A stretch of 64,000 nucleotides of DNA from Streptomyces antimycoticus (GCF_005405925.1 NZ_BJHV01000002.1:62001-126000), one strand, 5' to 3'; counted from the first letter of the stretch, positions 16,831 to 26,268 are shown. Program-made: numbers and translations. The notes: generated by a model not told the origin, from the sequence alone.

Positions 16831-17070
16831 TCATCGCTCGACTTCACGCCGGGCGAGCTCCTTCAGTTCCATGCGCGCGGCCGGTGTGCCCGACGGTCCA
16901 CACCAGTACGGGTGCCCGGCGATCTGCGCCGACAGCTCCTGCAGGCGACGGCGGTCACTCGTGGTACTCGCCGTCGGACTGGAGTCGGCGAGCCGCCAGT
17001 ACGTGCGGTACCAGGCGGTCTGCGCCTCCACGAGGTCGAGGGGGAAGTCATGCTGACCCATGCCTTGCAT
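16831..17070 (-). CDS. Small conserved protein, 79 residues
   Basis: Soluble short protein with DLVEAQTAWYRTYWRLA in the first half and LQELSAQIAGHPYWCGP then AARMELKELARREVER at the end, a pattern of small Streptomyces proteins of unknown function. Start may be ATG 17070 or 17061. It ends 7 bases after the TIGR02391 gene and converges with it. A broken near-copy lies at 38018-38190. Confidence 0.6.
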   Translation of the reverse strand: MQGMGQHDFPLDLVEAQTAWYRTYWRLADSSPTASTTSDRRRLQELSAQIAGHPYWCGPSGTPAARMELKELARREVER

Positions 17071-17256
17071 TAGATCTCTTGTTCGAATTCCAGGGCAACC
17101 AGACGCCCCCAGGGGGCGTGCAGCAGGAGGTCGGTGCGGGAGGTCTCCGGTTGATATGCCTGCGTGCTCGAGGGCAGATGGAGCCCTGGTGCCGCGTATC
17201 CACTTTGGGGTGACAGCCCTGGGAAATGAGCGTTCGGCCCGGCGGGGCGGTCCACG

Positions 17257-17955
17257 GTGACGGTCATGATGATTCGACGCTGGGCCGCTGCGGCGGCCGC
17301 CATGCTGGCAACCGCCGGATTCGTGGGTCCCGCCTCTTCCAGCAGGGCTGTGCCGAGCACGCCGGGTACGGCATCCTCCGCCGCTCTACCTGTATCGACG
17401 ATGGAGCTCCCGGAGCCTCCGACGGCCGAGGAGGCCCGGGCGGAGCTGGGCCAGTTGACCGTCGCACCCGAGGTCGACGTCCCCGGATACAGCCGGGCGA
17501 AGTTCCCCCACTGGGCCACCCAGTACGGCAGCTGCGACACCCGCGAGATCGTCCTCGCCCGGGACGGCGATCAGGTCACCCAGGACGGTCAGTGCCGGGC
17601 CACGGCTGGCAGCTGGCGCTCGGCGTACGACGGCGCGGTGCCCGACGCGGCGTCCAAGGTGGACATCGACCATGTCGTGCCGTTGAAGGAGGCTTGGCGG
17701 TCCGGCGCCTCGCAGTGGACGACCGCGGATCGCCGGGCCTTCGCCAACGATCTCGCCCATTCCCAGCTCATCGCCGTCTCCGCCCGCTCCAACCGGGCAA
17801 AGAGCGACAGGGACCCCTCCGATTGGCAGCCGGACCTGGCCAGCTACCGCTGCACGTACGCCCGCGCGTGGATCTCGGTGAAACACGCCTACGCCCTCAC
17901 CACGGACGAGGAAGAACGTGCCGCGCTGACCGGCATGCTCGACACCTGCGCCTGA
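17257..17955 (+). CDS. Secreted HNH (GmrSD/DUF1524-type) nuclease, copy 1
   Basis: A 232-residue exported nuclease. A signal peptide with Ala-rich core (RRWAAAAAAMLATAGFVG) starts the protein. The catalytic part shows CDTREIVLARDGDQV, the conserved SAYDGAVP, then the HNH core VDIDHVVPLKEAW, FANDLAHSQLIAVSA and NRAKSDRDPSDWQP. The His of DHVVPL, the mid Asn and the final Asn/Lys form the metal-binding set. Two Cys pairs fit export. About 90 percent identical to copy 2 at 30006 and related to copy 3 at 41354. The GTG start could instead be the ATG three or four codons on. Likely an extracellular DNase. Confidence 0.85.
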   Translation: MTVMMIRRWAAAAAAMLATAGFVGPASSSRAVPSTPGTASSAALPVSTMELPEPPTAEEARAELGQLTVAPEVDVPGYSRAKFPHWATQYGSCDTREIVLARDGDQVTQDGQCRATAGSWRSAYDGAVPDAASKVDIDHVVPLKEAWRSGASQWTTADRRAFANDLAHSQLIAVSARSNRAKSDRDPSDWQPDLASYRCTYARAWISVKHAYALTTDEEERAALTGMLDTCA

Positions 17956-18043
17956 TGCGCCTCGGCCCCGGCGCGCTGGCGTGTCCGCGCGCCGGGGCTG
18001 GCCATCCACAGCCGCCCTGCCACAACCGCGTGCTCATCGCTCA

Positions 18044-18055
18044 TACACTGGGTGC
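18044..18055 (+). promoter_or_regulatory. Promoter of a probable leaderless transcript
   Basis: TACACT at 18044-18049 lies six bases before the ATG, with no Shine-Dalgarno. The duplicate has CATACT at the identical distance (42162-42167), and the preceding CATCGCTCATA is conserved. Such spacing is characteristic of leaderless mRNAs in Streptomyces. Confidence 0.55.
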
Positions 18056-18424
18056 ATGTCCGCTATGCCTGCCGCCGAGCCGTCACCGCCTGCTGCCGAG
18101 GTGCTGCGGCAGCGCTATGTGCGAAGGCTTCCCGACGCGCTCGGCGAACTGGCCGGGCCAGCGTACGGCTCCGTCCAACTGCCGCTGCATGTGGCGTGGT
18201 CGGGTCTGACGCGGTTCGATCTTGACCGGCCACGGTCGCGGATGAGCATGTACCGCACCGTGCTGGCCGAAGGGCAGCATGATGACCTGATCACCCTGCT
18301 GAACCGGGACCTCCTGGTCGCCCAGTGGCCCGCGCTGCGCACGCTGATCAGCCGCGCCATCCGCGACGTATGGGAAGAGGCTTTCCCCGAGCTGGCCGCC
18401 GCCCGGCCGGCAGCCGCAGCGTGA
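18056..18424 (+). CDS. AbiE-type partner protein, copy A
   Basis: A 122-residue soluble protein with SAAEVLRQRYVRRLPDALGE-like helical start and the highly conserved FDLDRPRSRMSMYRTVLAEG core, ending in an Ala-rich tail. It overlaps the nucleotidyltransferase gene by GTGA, so the two are translationally coupled. By position it should be the antitoxin or regulator, but it is shorter than classic AbiEi and I cannot confirm the family. Confidence 0.65.
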   Translation: MSAMPAAEPSPPAAEVLRQRYVRRLPDALGELAGPAYGSVQLPLHVAWSGLTRFDLDRPRSRMSMYRTVLAEGQHDDLITLLNRDLLVAQWPALRTLISRAIRDVWEEAFPELAAARPAAAA

Positions 18425-19086
18425 ACCTCAGCGACCTGCACCGTCGGCTCCTCTCCGATGTCCTGGCCATAGGCACCCCCTACCCCCTGGTCATCACCGG
18501 CGGGTACGCCGTGCAGGCGCACGGTCTGGTCGACCGGCTCAGCCAGGACCTCGACGTCGCCACGGAGAACCCCGCTCCCATGGCAGAGATCACCCACATC
18601 CTCACCGCCGGGCTGACTGAGCGCGGCTGGCAGGTGCGGGAAATCGGCGTCGACCCGCTCTCCGGCCGCCTCGTCGTCACGGACCCCGGCAGCGGCGGGG
18701 AGTGCGAGGTCGACATCCTCAAAGAGGCCTTCTGGCGCCCGCCCACAGTGACCGAGCACGGCCCCGTCCTTGCCCTGGACGACGTCATCGGCACGAAGGT
18801 ACGCGCGCTGGCCGACCGCGGCGCCGTGCGCGACCTCATCGACGTCCACGCCGCCTCCCGCCTCCACACCACCGCCGACCTGGAAACACTCGGCCGCCGC
18901 CACGCCCGCGACGAATTCTGTCTCGAGGATCTCCAAGCCCGCCTGGCGGGCGCGGAGTGGTACGAGGACGAGGAATTCATTGCCTACGGGCTCACCGAGA
19001 CGGACACGGCCACTTTGCGAGCCTGGGCTCGGGACTGGGCCGGCGATCTCGCCCAGCGCCTGCATGAGGACACCCAGGACGACTGA
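18421..19086 (+). CDS. AbiEii/AbiGii-type nucleotidyltransferase toxin, copy A
   Basis: A 221-residue nucleotidyltransferase. The catalytic signature is present: GGYAVQAHGLVDRLSQDLDV near residues 23-43 (GG, then the DxD-type Asp pair), and a third acidic strand CEVDILKEAF near 98. DVIGTKVRALADRGAVRDLI is the conserved helical lysine/arginine segment of the DUF1814 family. AbiEii proteins are established type IV toxins that abort phage infection or stabilise elements by modifying tRNA or similar targets. GTG start in the stop of the partner gene. A near-identical copy is at 42539. Confidence 0.85.
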   Translation: MNLSDLHRRLLSDVLAIGTPYPLVITGGYAVQAHGLVDRLSQDLDVATENPAPMAEITHILTAGLTERGWQVREIGVDPLSGRLVVTDPGSGGECEVDILKEAFWRPPTVTEHGPVLALDDVIGTKVRALADRGAVRDLIDVHAASRLHTTADLETLGRRHARDEFCLEDLQARLAGAEWYEDEEFIAYGLTETDTATLRAWARDWAGDLAQRLHEDTQDD

Positions 19087-19327
19087 CCAGCCGCAGCGGG
19101 AACGGTGGTCTCACCGGCAGCCACCAACGAGGCTCCATCTGCTCCGCCGGCGCCGGGAGTAGTACGCCAACGACGTCTGCGCCGGATACGCATGCGGTCG
19201 TCCGCTTCGTCCGGGGCCTGCCCATTGGTGCCACGCCTGCGACTCGCAAGCCGGCGAGCGGCCGGATGGCGCGGCTGCGCCCGAGGCACTGGTCCGCACG
19301 ATAGACGTCTGGTCGCGGGCCCCGCTG

Positions 19328-19516
19328 TCAGCTGCCGGGGTGAGCGGCGGTCTTCAGCCTCCATCCATTACCGGTGCAGCGATCCGGCAGAGGAGGGAAT
19401 CGGTGGCCCTTGACGTCCGTGCTGTATTCATGTGAATCGCCGCAGTTGCACTCATAGATCCCGGACTCCGGCACGATCTCTCCTGGGTGATGGACGGTGC
19501 CGTTTTCATCGCTCAT
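19328..19516 (-). CDS. Small Cys-containing protein (YjzC-like), copy A
   Basis: Sixty-two residues: [20 protein letters not shown], then [12 protein letters not shown] and a short tail. The proline-glycine-rich start and spaced cysteines recall YjzC-type small proteins and could bind a metal. A copy differing by two residues is at 43284. It is convergent with the AbiE pair and travels with it. Confidence 0.65.
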   Translation of the reverse strand: MSDENGTVHHPGEIVPESGIYECNCGDSHEYSTDVKGHRFPPLPDRCTGNGWRLKTAAHPGS

Positions 19517-20304
19517 GTGTCTTGTGTACGGCAGGACCGCGCGGCCTGCGATCCAAACGTGCTGTACGAGGTTGTCCGGGGCCATCGTCCCTGGCGGCGC
19601 GTCACGACCAGATTTCCGTTCGCTCTGTAGCCCTCCTGGCCGGGGACGGGCCGAGCTCTATGCCAGCCCCGACGAGCTGTCCGACGCACTACGGCACATC
19701 GACCAGACCGGGCCCGCCTGAGCAGCCTGCTGCCTCCCCCGTAGCGGCAGGCAATCAGAAGCCCCGGCAGGCCAGCCACGGTCTGCCGGGGCTTCTCCAC
19801 ACGGGGTCTCTTACGGCCCTGGGGGCTGGCTGCACACGGCCACATGATGCGGAAGCCGCGGTTGCGGTGATGTCCGCGGCTGGGCTTGGGGCGTGGTGTG
19901 CGGGGAGCTCCCGCCCGGCACGGGGAGCTGGGCGGGAGCGGTGCGGTCCCCTCCGGTTGTTCTTCAGCACAAGGGGACAGCGCTGCCCTCCAGATGGGAA
20001 GGTCCGACGCCTCGGGAGGCGTCTGTGTTCCATGGTGCGCTCTGCTCGCGGTGTTGCAAGGAGAAGTACGTTTCCGCCATCAAAAGTGCTAGGAGAGGCG
20101 CTTTTTGATCTCGCGGGCGACCGGGATGACGTAATGCGCACGACCTTAGTGCTCTTCGGCCCCGGTGGCATTGTTCCGTAACACCAAGATCACGTTGAGT
20201 GGCAGCTGGTTGGCGGACCATGCTGGCGTCGTCCGGCTCCTCCGAGGCGCTTCAGCACCGCCACGGAAGCCTTGACCAGAGGTAGGTCCAATCGAGAGGG
20301 AGAG
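19517..20304. other. Intergenic region with terminators
   Basis: No intact gene. A C-terminal scrap (AELYASPDELSDALRHIDQT) ends near 19721. A terminator follows at 19757, and a further inverted repeat GACGCCTC/GAGGCGTC lies near 20010. Confidence 0.4.
19757..19796. terminator. Hairpin terminator
   Basis: Perfect 14-base arms (AGAAGCCCCGGCAG and complement) with a 12-base loop. Confidence 0.65.
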
Positions 20305-20541
20305 ATGAGTAGAAAGCAGGTGTTGGCCGTTGCCGTGCTGGTGGCGGTCTTCGCGTGGAGCACGGTGATGACCGTGCTGGGGCAGCTCGCGGCCGTGGTC
20401 ACGCTGCTGCCCTCGCTCGGACTGCTGGTCCAGCAGATCGTCACCGCTCTGGGCGGTATGGAGACGCGGCGTGACGCTGCTGCGGACCCCTCGCCGGCCG
20501 CCACGGCCGGTACGGCCGGGCATGGGGAGCTGCCTCGATGA
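20305..20541 (+). CDS. Small membrane protein, first gene of sigma-like operon
   Basis: Seventy-eight residues with one long hydrophobic helix or hairpin (VLAVAVLVAVFAWSTVMTVL, then LAAVVTLLPSLGLLVQQIV) and a polar Ala-rich C-terminus. GAGAGGGAGAG precedes the ATG. The stop overlaps the start of the next gene as ATGA. In this setting it may anchor or regulate the sigma-like protein, but there is no direct evidence. Confidence 0.65.
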   Translation: MSRKQVLAVAVLVAVFAWSTVMTVLGQLAAVVTLLPSLGLLVQQIVTALGGMETRRDAAADPSPAATAGTAGHGELPR

Positions 20542-21437
20542 CACCGTCCTTCGTGCCGGAGCAGTCTGACGGGGAGCCGCCGAGTAGGCGCGGCCGCAAG
20601 CCGGAGTCGATCGGGGAGAAGGTGGGCGGCTCCCACCGCGCATGGCTGGAATCGGTCCGCAGCCGACTCTTCGCCAGCGGCCTCACCCTGGATGACCTCG
20701 TCAACCGCTCCGGATACTCCAAGTCGCGCATCTCCGAACTCTTACGCGGCAAGGGCTACTACCCGGGCTGGGCGATCACCTACAGCGTCGTCTGCTGCCT
20801 GGACCTTCCCATCCTGCCGATGCGCCGGCTGTGGACAGCCGCCGCCCGAGAAGCGAATAAAGACACCACCTGGATCGAAAACCGTATACACGCAGTCCAG
20901 CCGTTGCAGCCGGAACAGCCGCCCGTGGCTCACCAGGGCTTCACCGAAGCCGTCCGCCAGCCCTACACCGACTACGCCCGTGTCTTCCTCCAGACCGGCC
21001 AGCGCGCCCGGTGGGTCGTCTCGGAGGCTTTCGACATCCTCTGGCTCGGCTGGGATGAAGCCACCGCCAGCCCCAATGTGCGCCGCCACGCCTGGTGCCT
21101 GCTGCGCTCCCGCGTCATGCTCCGCGCGCCCCGCCACGAGGGATATCCCGACCTGCGCGCCGCGGCGTTCTCCACCCTCGCCCAGAGCCAGACCGACGAC
21201 CTCGCGGTCCGCTTCGCCCAGATCGGCGAACAAGCGGGCTTCTTCAATGCCATGGGCCGCTTGCCCGATGACCAGCTCGACGTCACCGTCCTGCGCTATC
21301 TGTGCGGCATCAGCGAGGACGCCATCCCCACCGTTGTCGGCCTGTCCCCGGCCATCACTCACGCGATGGACCACCACGCCCGAGGGGCCCTGGAACGCAT
21401 CTACCACCATCACGAGACCCGGAGTGATCACCCGTAA
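20538..21437 (+). CDS. HTH / sigma-region-4-like regulator
   Basis: A 299-residue protein. Residues 30-90 carry an XRE-like helix-turn-helix (LFASGLTLDDLVNRSGYSKS, RISELLRGKGYYPGW). Residues 120-225 are an all-helical middle domain. Residues 235-290 resemble sigma-70 region 4 (LPDDQLDVTVLRYLCGISED, then AITHAMDHHARGALERIY). It is coupled to genes on both sides by ATGA/TAATG overlaps. The arrangement parallels 35187-36460, where a shorter sigma-like gene precedes a homologue of the next gene. Confidence 0.7.
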   Translation: MTPSFVPEQSDGEPPSRRGRKPESIGEKVGGSHRAWLESVRSRLFASGLTLDDLVNRSGYSKSRISELLRGKGYYPGWAITYSVVCCLDLPILPMRRLWTAAAREANKDTTWIENRIHAVQPLQPEQPPVAHQGFTEAVRQPYTDYARVFLQTGQRARWVVSEAFDILWLGWDEATASPNVRRHAWCLLRSRVMLRAPRHEGYPDLRAAAFSTLAQSQTDDLAVRFAQIGEQAGFFNAMGRLPDDQLDVTVLRYLCGISEDAIPTVVGLSPAITHAMDHHARGALERIYHHHETRSDHP

Positions 21438-22425
21438 TGGCTTCCATCGACCACCTCCTCGCGCGGGCATTGCTCCTGAAAGACCCCCAGGTCCCTGCGG
21501 ACACCGTCCCCTATGAAGACACCGCCTACCCTGACTTCCCTCCCGACGGCTCGCCGTTGCGGGACAGCTGCGGCCGCGATGTGAGAGACGACACCGCCAT
21601 GAGCAATCTGCAAGCCCTTTGCGAAGTGGCGGTCAACCGCTCCACCCCCAGCCAGCTCACCGATTTCATTACCGAACAGCTGCCCGCCCCCGCGCCGCCT
21701 GGATCCTGGGCTGTGTCCTGCACCTTGCCGATGCCGAAGAGGGGGCACGCTTTTGGTGGCAGTACGCCGCTGGCGCCGGCGACGACGCCGCCGCCTACTG
21801 TCTCTACCTGCACTGCCTCGTGCTCGGCGACAGCTACGCGGCCGCCCTTTGGCGAGAACAGACCAGCCTCGACACCCCACCCCACGATTTCGACGACACT
21901 AGCGTCCCCACCGTCCTGCGCATCCTCAGCCGCCTTACCCCTGCCGCCAACCGCAGGCACTCCGAAGCCACCACCGCCGTCATCGGCTACGTCGCCGCTG
22001 CCGTCGCCGCCGGCTACGCCCGCAATCCCGGCTACGAAATCCCTCTGCCCGGACCCGATTTCGCGCGGCACGTCGAACGCATTCTGGGCACGAACCCGGC
22101 CGCTGCACGGTCCTCCCGGCAAAGAAAGCAACCGGCCACTACCCTGCCCAACCGCCCCCTCCTCGACTCCAGCACCGCCGACCACCCCGACGAAGTGCGA
22201 GCCGAAGAGCCGGAGCGGGTTCTTATGGAGGTCGCGGCTGCTGACGCCGAGTCCGCATCAGCCTTCAAGGAAGCATTCAAGGAGGCAATGGCCGCCTGCT
22301 GGGACAGCGTCGCCGACCTCACCGGCAGGGAGATGGACCAGCACGGGGCGCGGCTTCGCTACTGCCTGGACCGGCGCCCGCCCCTCCGCTCCCGCCACGC
22401 CTCCCGCCCAAGAGCCGCGACCTGA
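21437..22425 (+). pseudogene. Sigma-operon partner protein, frameshifted
   Basis: The frame opened by ATG 21437 (MASIDHLLARALLLKDPQV) is lost near 21690 in a C-rich run, and the adjacent frame continues with WILGCVLHLADAEEGARFWW, AAGAGDDAAAYCLYLHCLVL to a stop at 22425. The joined product is a homologue of the gene at 35786 (ESAEFWWKLAAGAGHRAAAY). One inserted base would restore about 330 codons. It may be a real pseudogene or a sequencing deletion. Confidence 0.6.
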
Positions 22426-23708
22426 GCCACTGGCCCACGCCGCTCTGGCCACCGGATGACGACACAGTGGCTCCGTGAGCGCGCCCCATGGGCGCGCGGG
22501 GTGTGACGCGGGCCGGAGCAGTTCAGACCCGGCCCGCCGCCGGGGCTACTCGTCCTCTCCTTGGCCGCAGTGAGCGCCCGGGAGAACCGCAGCAAGGCCG
22601 ACCAGGATCCCCGCGAGGATTGCCCACGGATCTGGGGCGCTGCCTGGTTGGTCGAGGACTGGAGGGCCTGAAGTCGTGACCGTGGTCGGCTGGCTCGCTC
22701 CTGGGGGTGCCAGCTCCGCCCCGAGTTCGACCTGCTCCTCCTCCAGGCCGAGGTCGAGGACGCGGCCTGACCTCCTCCAGTACCCGATACTCACGAGGCC
22801 GGGAAGCGCCTTACTGCGGGTCGGGGCGACCCCTGCCGGTCCACGGCGGTCAATTGCACTTGCGATAGCCGATGACGGTCAACCTGCACCGAGCTGATGG
22901 GTACTCAGCGCCGGGTGGTATCCGCGTATCGAACGTGTGCGGACTGGCGGGTCTGCTCTCTTGGCCGTTTGCGGGGACGCGCCCTGCCGGGAATTTGCGG
23001 CCGCGGCCGTTTCCGGCGCGCCAGGCATGTGCGATGCCCATCGCTCTGAAACTAGTTGTTTAATTCGCTATTAAATTACGCGCTATGAGATTTGGTCATC
23101 CTCGCCAGTTAATCGGCCACCTTGCTTCTTTCCGGGTGTGTCATGTTCGGACGGGGCGCCGGGTGTGCACCGGGCTGTGACACATAGGCGAGGGCCCCGC
23201 GGGGGCGAGCGGTAGGTGGGCTGGTGCGTACCCGACCCGGAAAGCTGCCTGGGCCTCGTAGGGCCCGATCCAGGTCGTAGTCGGCGGCGGATGGGCTGAT
23301 GGTGTTGTGTGCGGTGCCGTCCGATCCTGGGGGTGTAACTAGGCAATGACTGTGCGTTTTCGGCCATTGTGGCTGCAGGAATCCGCGTGAGCTCTGCGAA
23401 GGACGAGGGGGTTCCGGGTTGTAACTCGGCTATGCGCAACCTGGTGCCGACCTGGATTGATTCGGCATCCACCTCCCTGAGTGAGAGCTGCAGCCGCTTA
23501 CGAATACATTCGAACGACACGAAAAATAGTGCGACACTCGCACGCTTTTGGTCGATATCTAACGTGATCATCGCCGTGAATCAGTCATGTGGAGATATGT
23601 TCGGGCGGCGATCGCGAGCACGACAGCGCTGCACCGGGGGAAAGCGAAAGGTGCTTCCTCCGTCATGCCTGCATGGCTGATGTCATGCGCAGGACACGGG
23701 AGATGAGA
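22426..23708. other. Long region without secure genes
   Basis: Nearly 1.3 kb. Only the weak leftward candidate at 22546 was kept. From about 23040 to 23650 the sequence is clearly less GC-rich than the window average and its reading frames lack actinobacterial codon bias; a leftward frame at 23083-23571 looks fortuitous. This may be a regulatory or foreign segment. Confidence 0.35.
22546..22794 (-). CDS. Doubtful small membrane protein
   Basis: Up to 82 residues with an acidic start (LDLGLEEEQVELGAEL) and a hydrophobic C-terminal helix (DPWAILAGILVGLAAVLPGA). The domain pattern is plausible, but no ribosome-binding site stands out and the start is uncertain. Confidence 0.3.
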   Translation of the reverse strand: MSIGYWRRSGRVLDLGLEEEQVELGAELAPPGASQPTTVTTSGPPVLDQPGSAPDPWAILAGILVGLAAVLPGAHCGQGEDE

Positions 23709-24110
23709 ATGCACATGCACCAGAGAGCCGTTGGTCTCGTCGCCGGGGCCTTACTGCTGGGATTCGCCGGCGCAGTCCCGGCCCACGCCGAGGGCAGCCG
23801 CACCACGTACTTCAGCGGCTGGCACCCCGGAAACGAGTCCTCCCGCTGGAGTGACAACAACACCGACGGTGTCAGTACCTCGGTGACGCTCAGTGGCTGT
23901 CACACCGACGGGGCCGATGGGTTCAAGAAGGCCAACCTGAAGCTGTGGAAGAACCGCGACCTGCTGCCCGACGATGACAAGGGCAGCCGCACCAACAGCT
24001 GCGGCAAGTCCGCCTGGGGTGACCAGTCGTCTGGTAAGTACTACTTCGAGCTCTTCAGCTTCAACACGGGCGGCACCATGAGTGCTAACAGGGTGGTCAT
24101 CGCCTACTAG
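23709..24110 (+). CDS. Small secreted protein
   Basis: A 133-residue exported protein. Signal peptide residues 1-27 (VGLVAGALLLGFAGAVPAHA, cleaved after AHA). The mature domain has two cysteines (SGCHTDGADGF and NSCGKSAWG) that can pair, and aromatic-rich beta strands (TTYFSGWHPGNESSRW, KYYFELFSFNTGG). GGGAG six bases before ATG 23709 decides the start among three close ATGs. Family not recognised. It precedes an ABC transporter but has its own terminator, so co-transcription is unlikely. Confidence 0.7.
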   Translation: MHMHQRAVGLVAGALLLGFAGAVPAHAEGSRTTYFSGWHPGNESSRWSDNNTDGVSTSVTLSGCHTDGADGFKKANLKLWKNRDLLPDDDKGSRTNSCGKSAWGDQSSGKYYFELFSFNTGGTMSANRVVIAY

Positions 24111-24143
24111 AACCCGAAGACCGTACGGCGCATCTTCACCGGT

Positions 24144-24180
24144 GCCCCGGCGCGGCAGGATCTGCCTGCCGTGCCGGGGC
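24144..24180 (+). terminator. Terminator after the secreted protein gene
   Basis: A strong GC hairpin with GCCCCGG... and ...CCGGGGC arms that continue through CGGCAGG/CCTGCCG and close a short loop near 24160. Confidence 0.6.
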
Positions 24181-24244
24181 CCTCCCGCTCCGCTCCTCAC
24201 TACAGCCTCCTCGGGGTCACCCCTGGCGGCGGATTGTGCGGCTC

Positions 24245-24997
24245 ATGGCCTTGGAATTCCGCGGTGTCTCCTTCCGGTACAACCGGAAGACGACCGTGCT
24301 CGACAGCTTCGACCTTCGCGTCAGCAGTCCGGCGACGGTGCTGCTCGGCCCGAACGGGGCGGGGAAGTCCACGCTGATGGCGCTGGCCGCTTCCCAGCTC
24401 AAGCCCCTGGACGGCACGGTCACCTGGAAGGGCCGCAGCCCCACCGCCCGCAGGGATGTGACGGCGTACCGGAAGGCAGTGGCCTGGCTGCCGCAGCACA
24501 TCACGCCCGTGCCGGGGCTGACGGTGCGGGAGCAAGTCGCCTACGCCGGCTGGCTCAAGGGCATGAACCGCACGGATGCCTGGAAGGCTTCGGCCGTCAC
24601 GCTGGGCCGCGTCGGCCTGGACAAGCTCGCCGACCGCCGCAGCCACCAGGTCTCCGGCGGCCAACTGCGCCGGATGGGCATCGCAGGAGCCCTCACCCAC
24701 CACAGCGAGCTCATCCTCATGGACGAGCCGACCGCAGGCCTGGACCCCACCCAGCGCAAGGTCTTCCGGTCCTTACTCGAGCAGCTCGCCGATGACGTCC
24801 ACATCCTCGTCTCCACCCACCAGACCGAAGACCTGGCCGACCTCTACCAGCACGTGGTCGTCCTGGACCGGGGCACGGTGCGTTTCCACGGCACCACCGC
24901 CGCATTCCACGCCATGGCCGACAACGCCGACAACGTCCAGGGCCCTCGCGAGCGTGCGGAAGCCGCCTATGCCCAGCTCGTGGGCGAGGAGATCTGA
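24245..24997 (+). CDS. ABC transporter ATP-binding protein
   Basis: A 250-residue ATPase subunit. Walker A GPNGAGKST near residue 36, Q-loop region WLPQHITPVPGLTV near 80, signature HQVSGGQLRRMGIAGAL near 138, Walker B LILMDEPTAGLD near 160, and the switch histidine in VSTHQTEDLADL. This set is complete, so the subunit should be active. It is followed after two bases by a permease gene and then a second membrane gene. The start ATG 24245 lacks a good ribosome-binding site. Confidence 0.92.
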   Translation: MALEFRGVSFRYNRKTTVLDSFDLRVSSPATVLLGPNGAGKSTLMALAASQLKPLDGTVTWKGRSPTARRDVTAYRKAVAWLPQHITPVPGLTVREQVAYAGWLKGMNRTDAWKASAVTLGRVGLDKLADRRSHQVSGGQLRRMGIAGALTHHSELILMDEPTAGLDPTQRKVFRSLLEQLADDVHILVSTHQTEDLADLYQHVVVLDRGTVRFHGTTAAFHAMADNADNVQGPRERAEAAYAQLVGEEI

Positions 24998-24999
24998 CC

Positions 25000-26268
25000 G
25001 TGCTGCTTCGTACCATCGTCCGCGTCTCGTCCGGCACCCGCCTCCTGCCGTTTCTGGCCGGCTTCATCGTCATCGCCCTCGGTGACAACTTGTCCGAGTG
25101 GGTCACGCCCCACTACTGGCTCTCCGCCACCGGCACCGCGACCCTCGCGCTGTCCTTCGTGGGCCCCGCGTGTGCCGGAGCCGGAGCCTGGGAAGGAAGC
25201 CGGCTCAGGCGCGCGCGCATCTCCGACCAGAACGCGGTCCGATCGCCTCTGGCCATCGCCTTCCCCCTGCTGCTGCCGGTGTTCGTGATGGGCGTGGTCG
25301 GCATGGCCGCGGCCCTGCTCGTCTCCGCGGCCGCCGCCGACGTTGGCTTCGGCATGCCCAATCCCGGCATCCTCGCGGTCGAAGCGGTGCTCATCGCGGC
25401 CAACACCCTGGTCGGCTTCGTCATGGGCCGTCTGTGGGCTCCGATCATCGCGGTGCCGGTCACGCTGATCGCGAGCTTCGTCGCCAACGCCTACCCGGTC
25501 TCCTGGAGCATCGTGTGGATCCGGCACCTCGTGGGCGGAGGACTCCAGGACTGCTGCATGCTCGACCAGAGCCTGGACGTATGGGCGCTGGTGAGCGCGG
25601 GAGCATTCGGTACCGGGGTCTGTCTGTCCGCCGCCCTGCTCATCCAGTACCGGAAGGCCGTCCCCGCCATCGTCGCCGCGGCCGCGCTGCTCGCCGCAGG
25701 GTTCGCAGGCGGTGCCGCCTCCGCCCACGGCATGGGGGCGGACCCCGTGACCTCCCGCCCGACCAGCGACCTGGAGTGCGACCACGGCCGGCCCCGCATC
25801 TGCCTGTGGCCCGAGATGGACCACCAAGCCGACATGGTCCGCACCGAGACACGCAAGGCCGTCGCAAGGCTCCGCCGGGCCGGCGTCGTAATGCCTGCCA
25901 CACTGACCATGGCGGACCGGCCCCGCTCTGACGAGACCAAGCTGGCCATTGGCCCCGGTATCACCGCCGTCGGTGTGCCCACAGGCGTGGCGGCAGGACT
26001 CCTCCCGAAATCTCCTGCCTGCGCGGACAACGGAGAGCGCTACCCGGGCGCTGACGCTTACGGCCCCGTCGGAGCGTGGCTTTCCCTCACCGCCGGCGCC
26101 TCAGCCCGAAGCCTCACCAACCGGGTCGCACCGCCGGAACTGGCCCTGGCTCAGCACGTCCTCAAGCAGTCCCGACAGGACCAGCTCGCCTGGTACGAGC
26201 GCAACACCCACGCCATGCGATCATGCAACGAACGCCCCCAGTTGGGCATCGACGGGAGCCACGGATGA
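25000..26268 (+). CDS. ABC transporter permease with large extra domain
   Basis: A 422-residue membrane protein. About six hydrophobic segments occupy residues 15-240 (LPFLAGFIVIALGD, AIAFPLLLPVFVMGVVGMAA, WAPIIAVPVTLIASFVANAY, VPAIVAAAALLAAGFAGGAA). The last 180 residues are soluble, with cysteines in LECDHGRPRICLW and a helical part (MVRTETRKAVARLRRAG). The cysteines suggest an extracytoplasmic location. GTG start two bases after the ATPase; stop overlaps the next gene as ATGA. The exported substrate is unknown. Confidence 0.8.
   Translation: MLLRTIVRVSSGTRLLPFLAGFIVIALGDNLSEWVTPHYWLSATGTATLALSFVGPACAGAGAWEGSRLRRARISDQNAVRSPLAIAFPLLLPVFVMGVVGMAAALLVSAAAADVGFGMPNPGILAVEAVLIAANTLVGFVMGRLWAPIIAVPVTLIASFVANAYPVSWSIVWIRHLVGGGLQDCCMLDQSLDVWALVSAGAFGTGVCLSAALLIQYRKAVPAIVAAAALLAAGFAGGAASAHGMGADPVTSRPTSDLECDHGRPRICLWPEMDHQADMVRTETRKAVARLRRAGVVMPATLTMADRPRSDETKLAIGPGITAVGVPTGVAAGLLPKSPACADNGERYPGADAYGPVGAWLSLTAGASARSLTNRVAPPELALAQHVLKQSRQDQLAWYERNTHAMRSCNERPQLGIDGSHG

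Larger units (their letters stand above)
18025..19600. repeat. Duplicated AbiE module, copy A
   Basis: This segment, with its promoter, two overlapping genes and the small Cys protein, recurs at about 42145-43530 with high nucleotide identity. The copies differ by a deletion of about 160 bases in the spacer (241 bases here, 79 there). Confidence 0.75.

Noticed and set aside
23083-23571. Leftward 162-codon frame in the low-GC stretch
   Set aside because: No ribosome-binding site, no domain pattern, and its second half is Pro/Arg-rich noise.
24967-25827. Leftward frame antisense to the ABC permease
   Set aside because: Composition is Gly/Asp/Arg-rich shadow sequence, while the sense frame has clear membrane segments and coupled neighbours.
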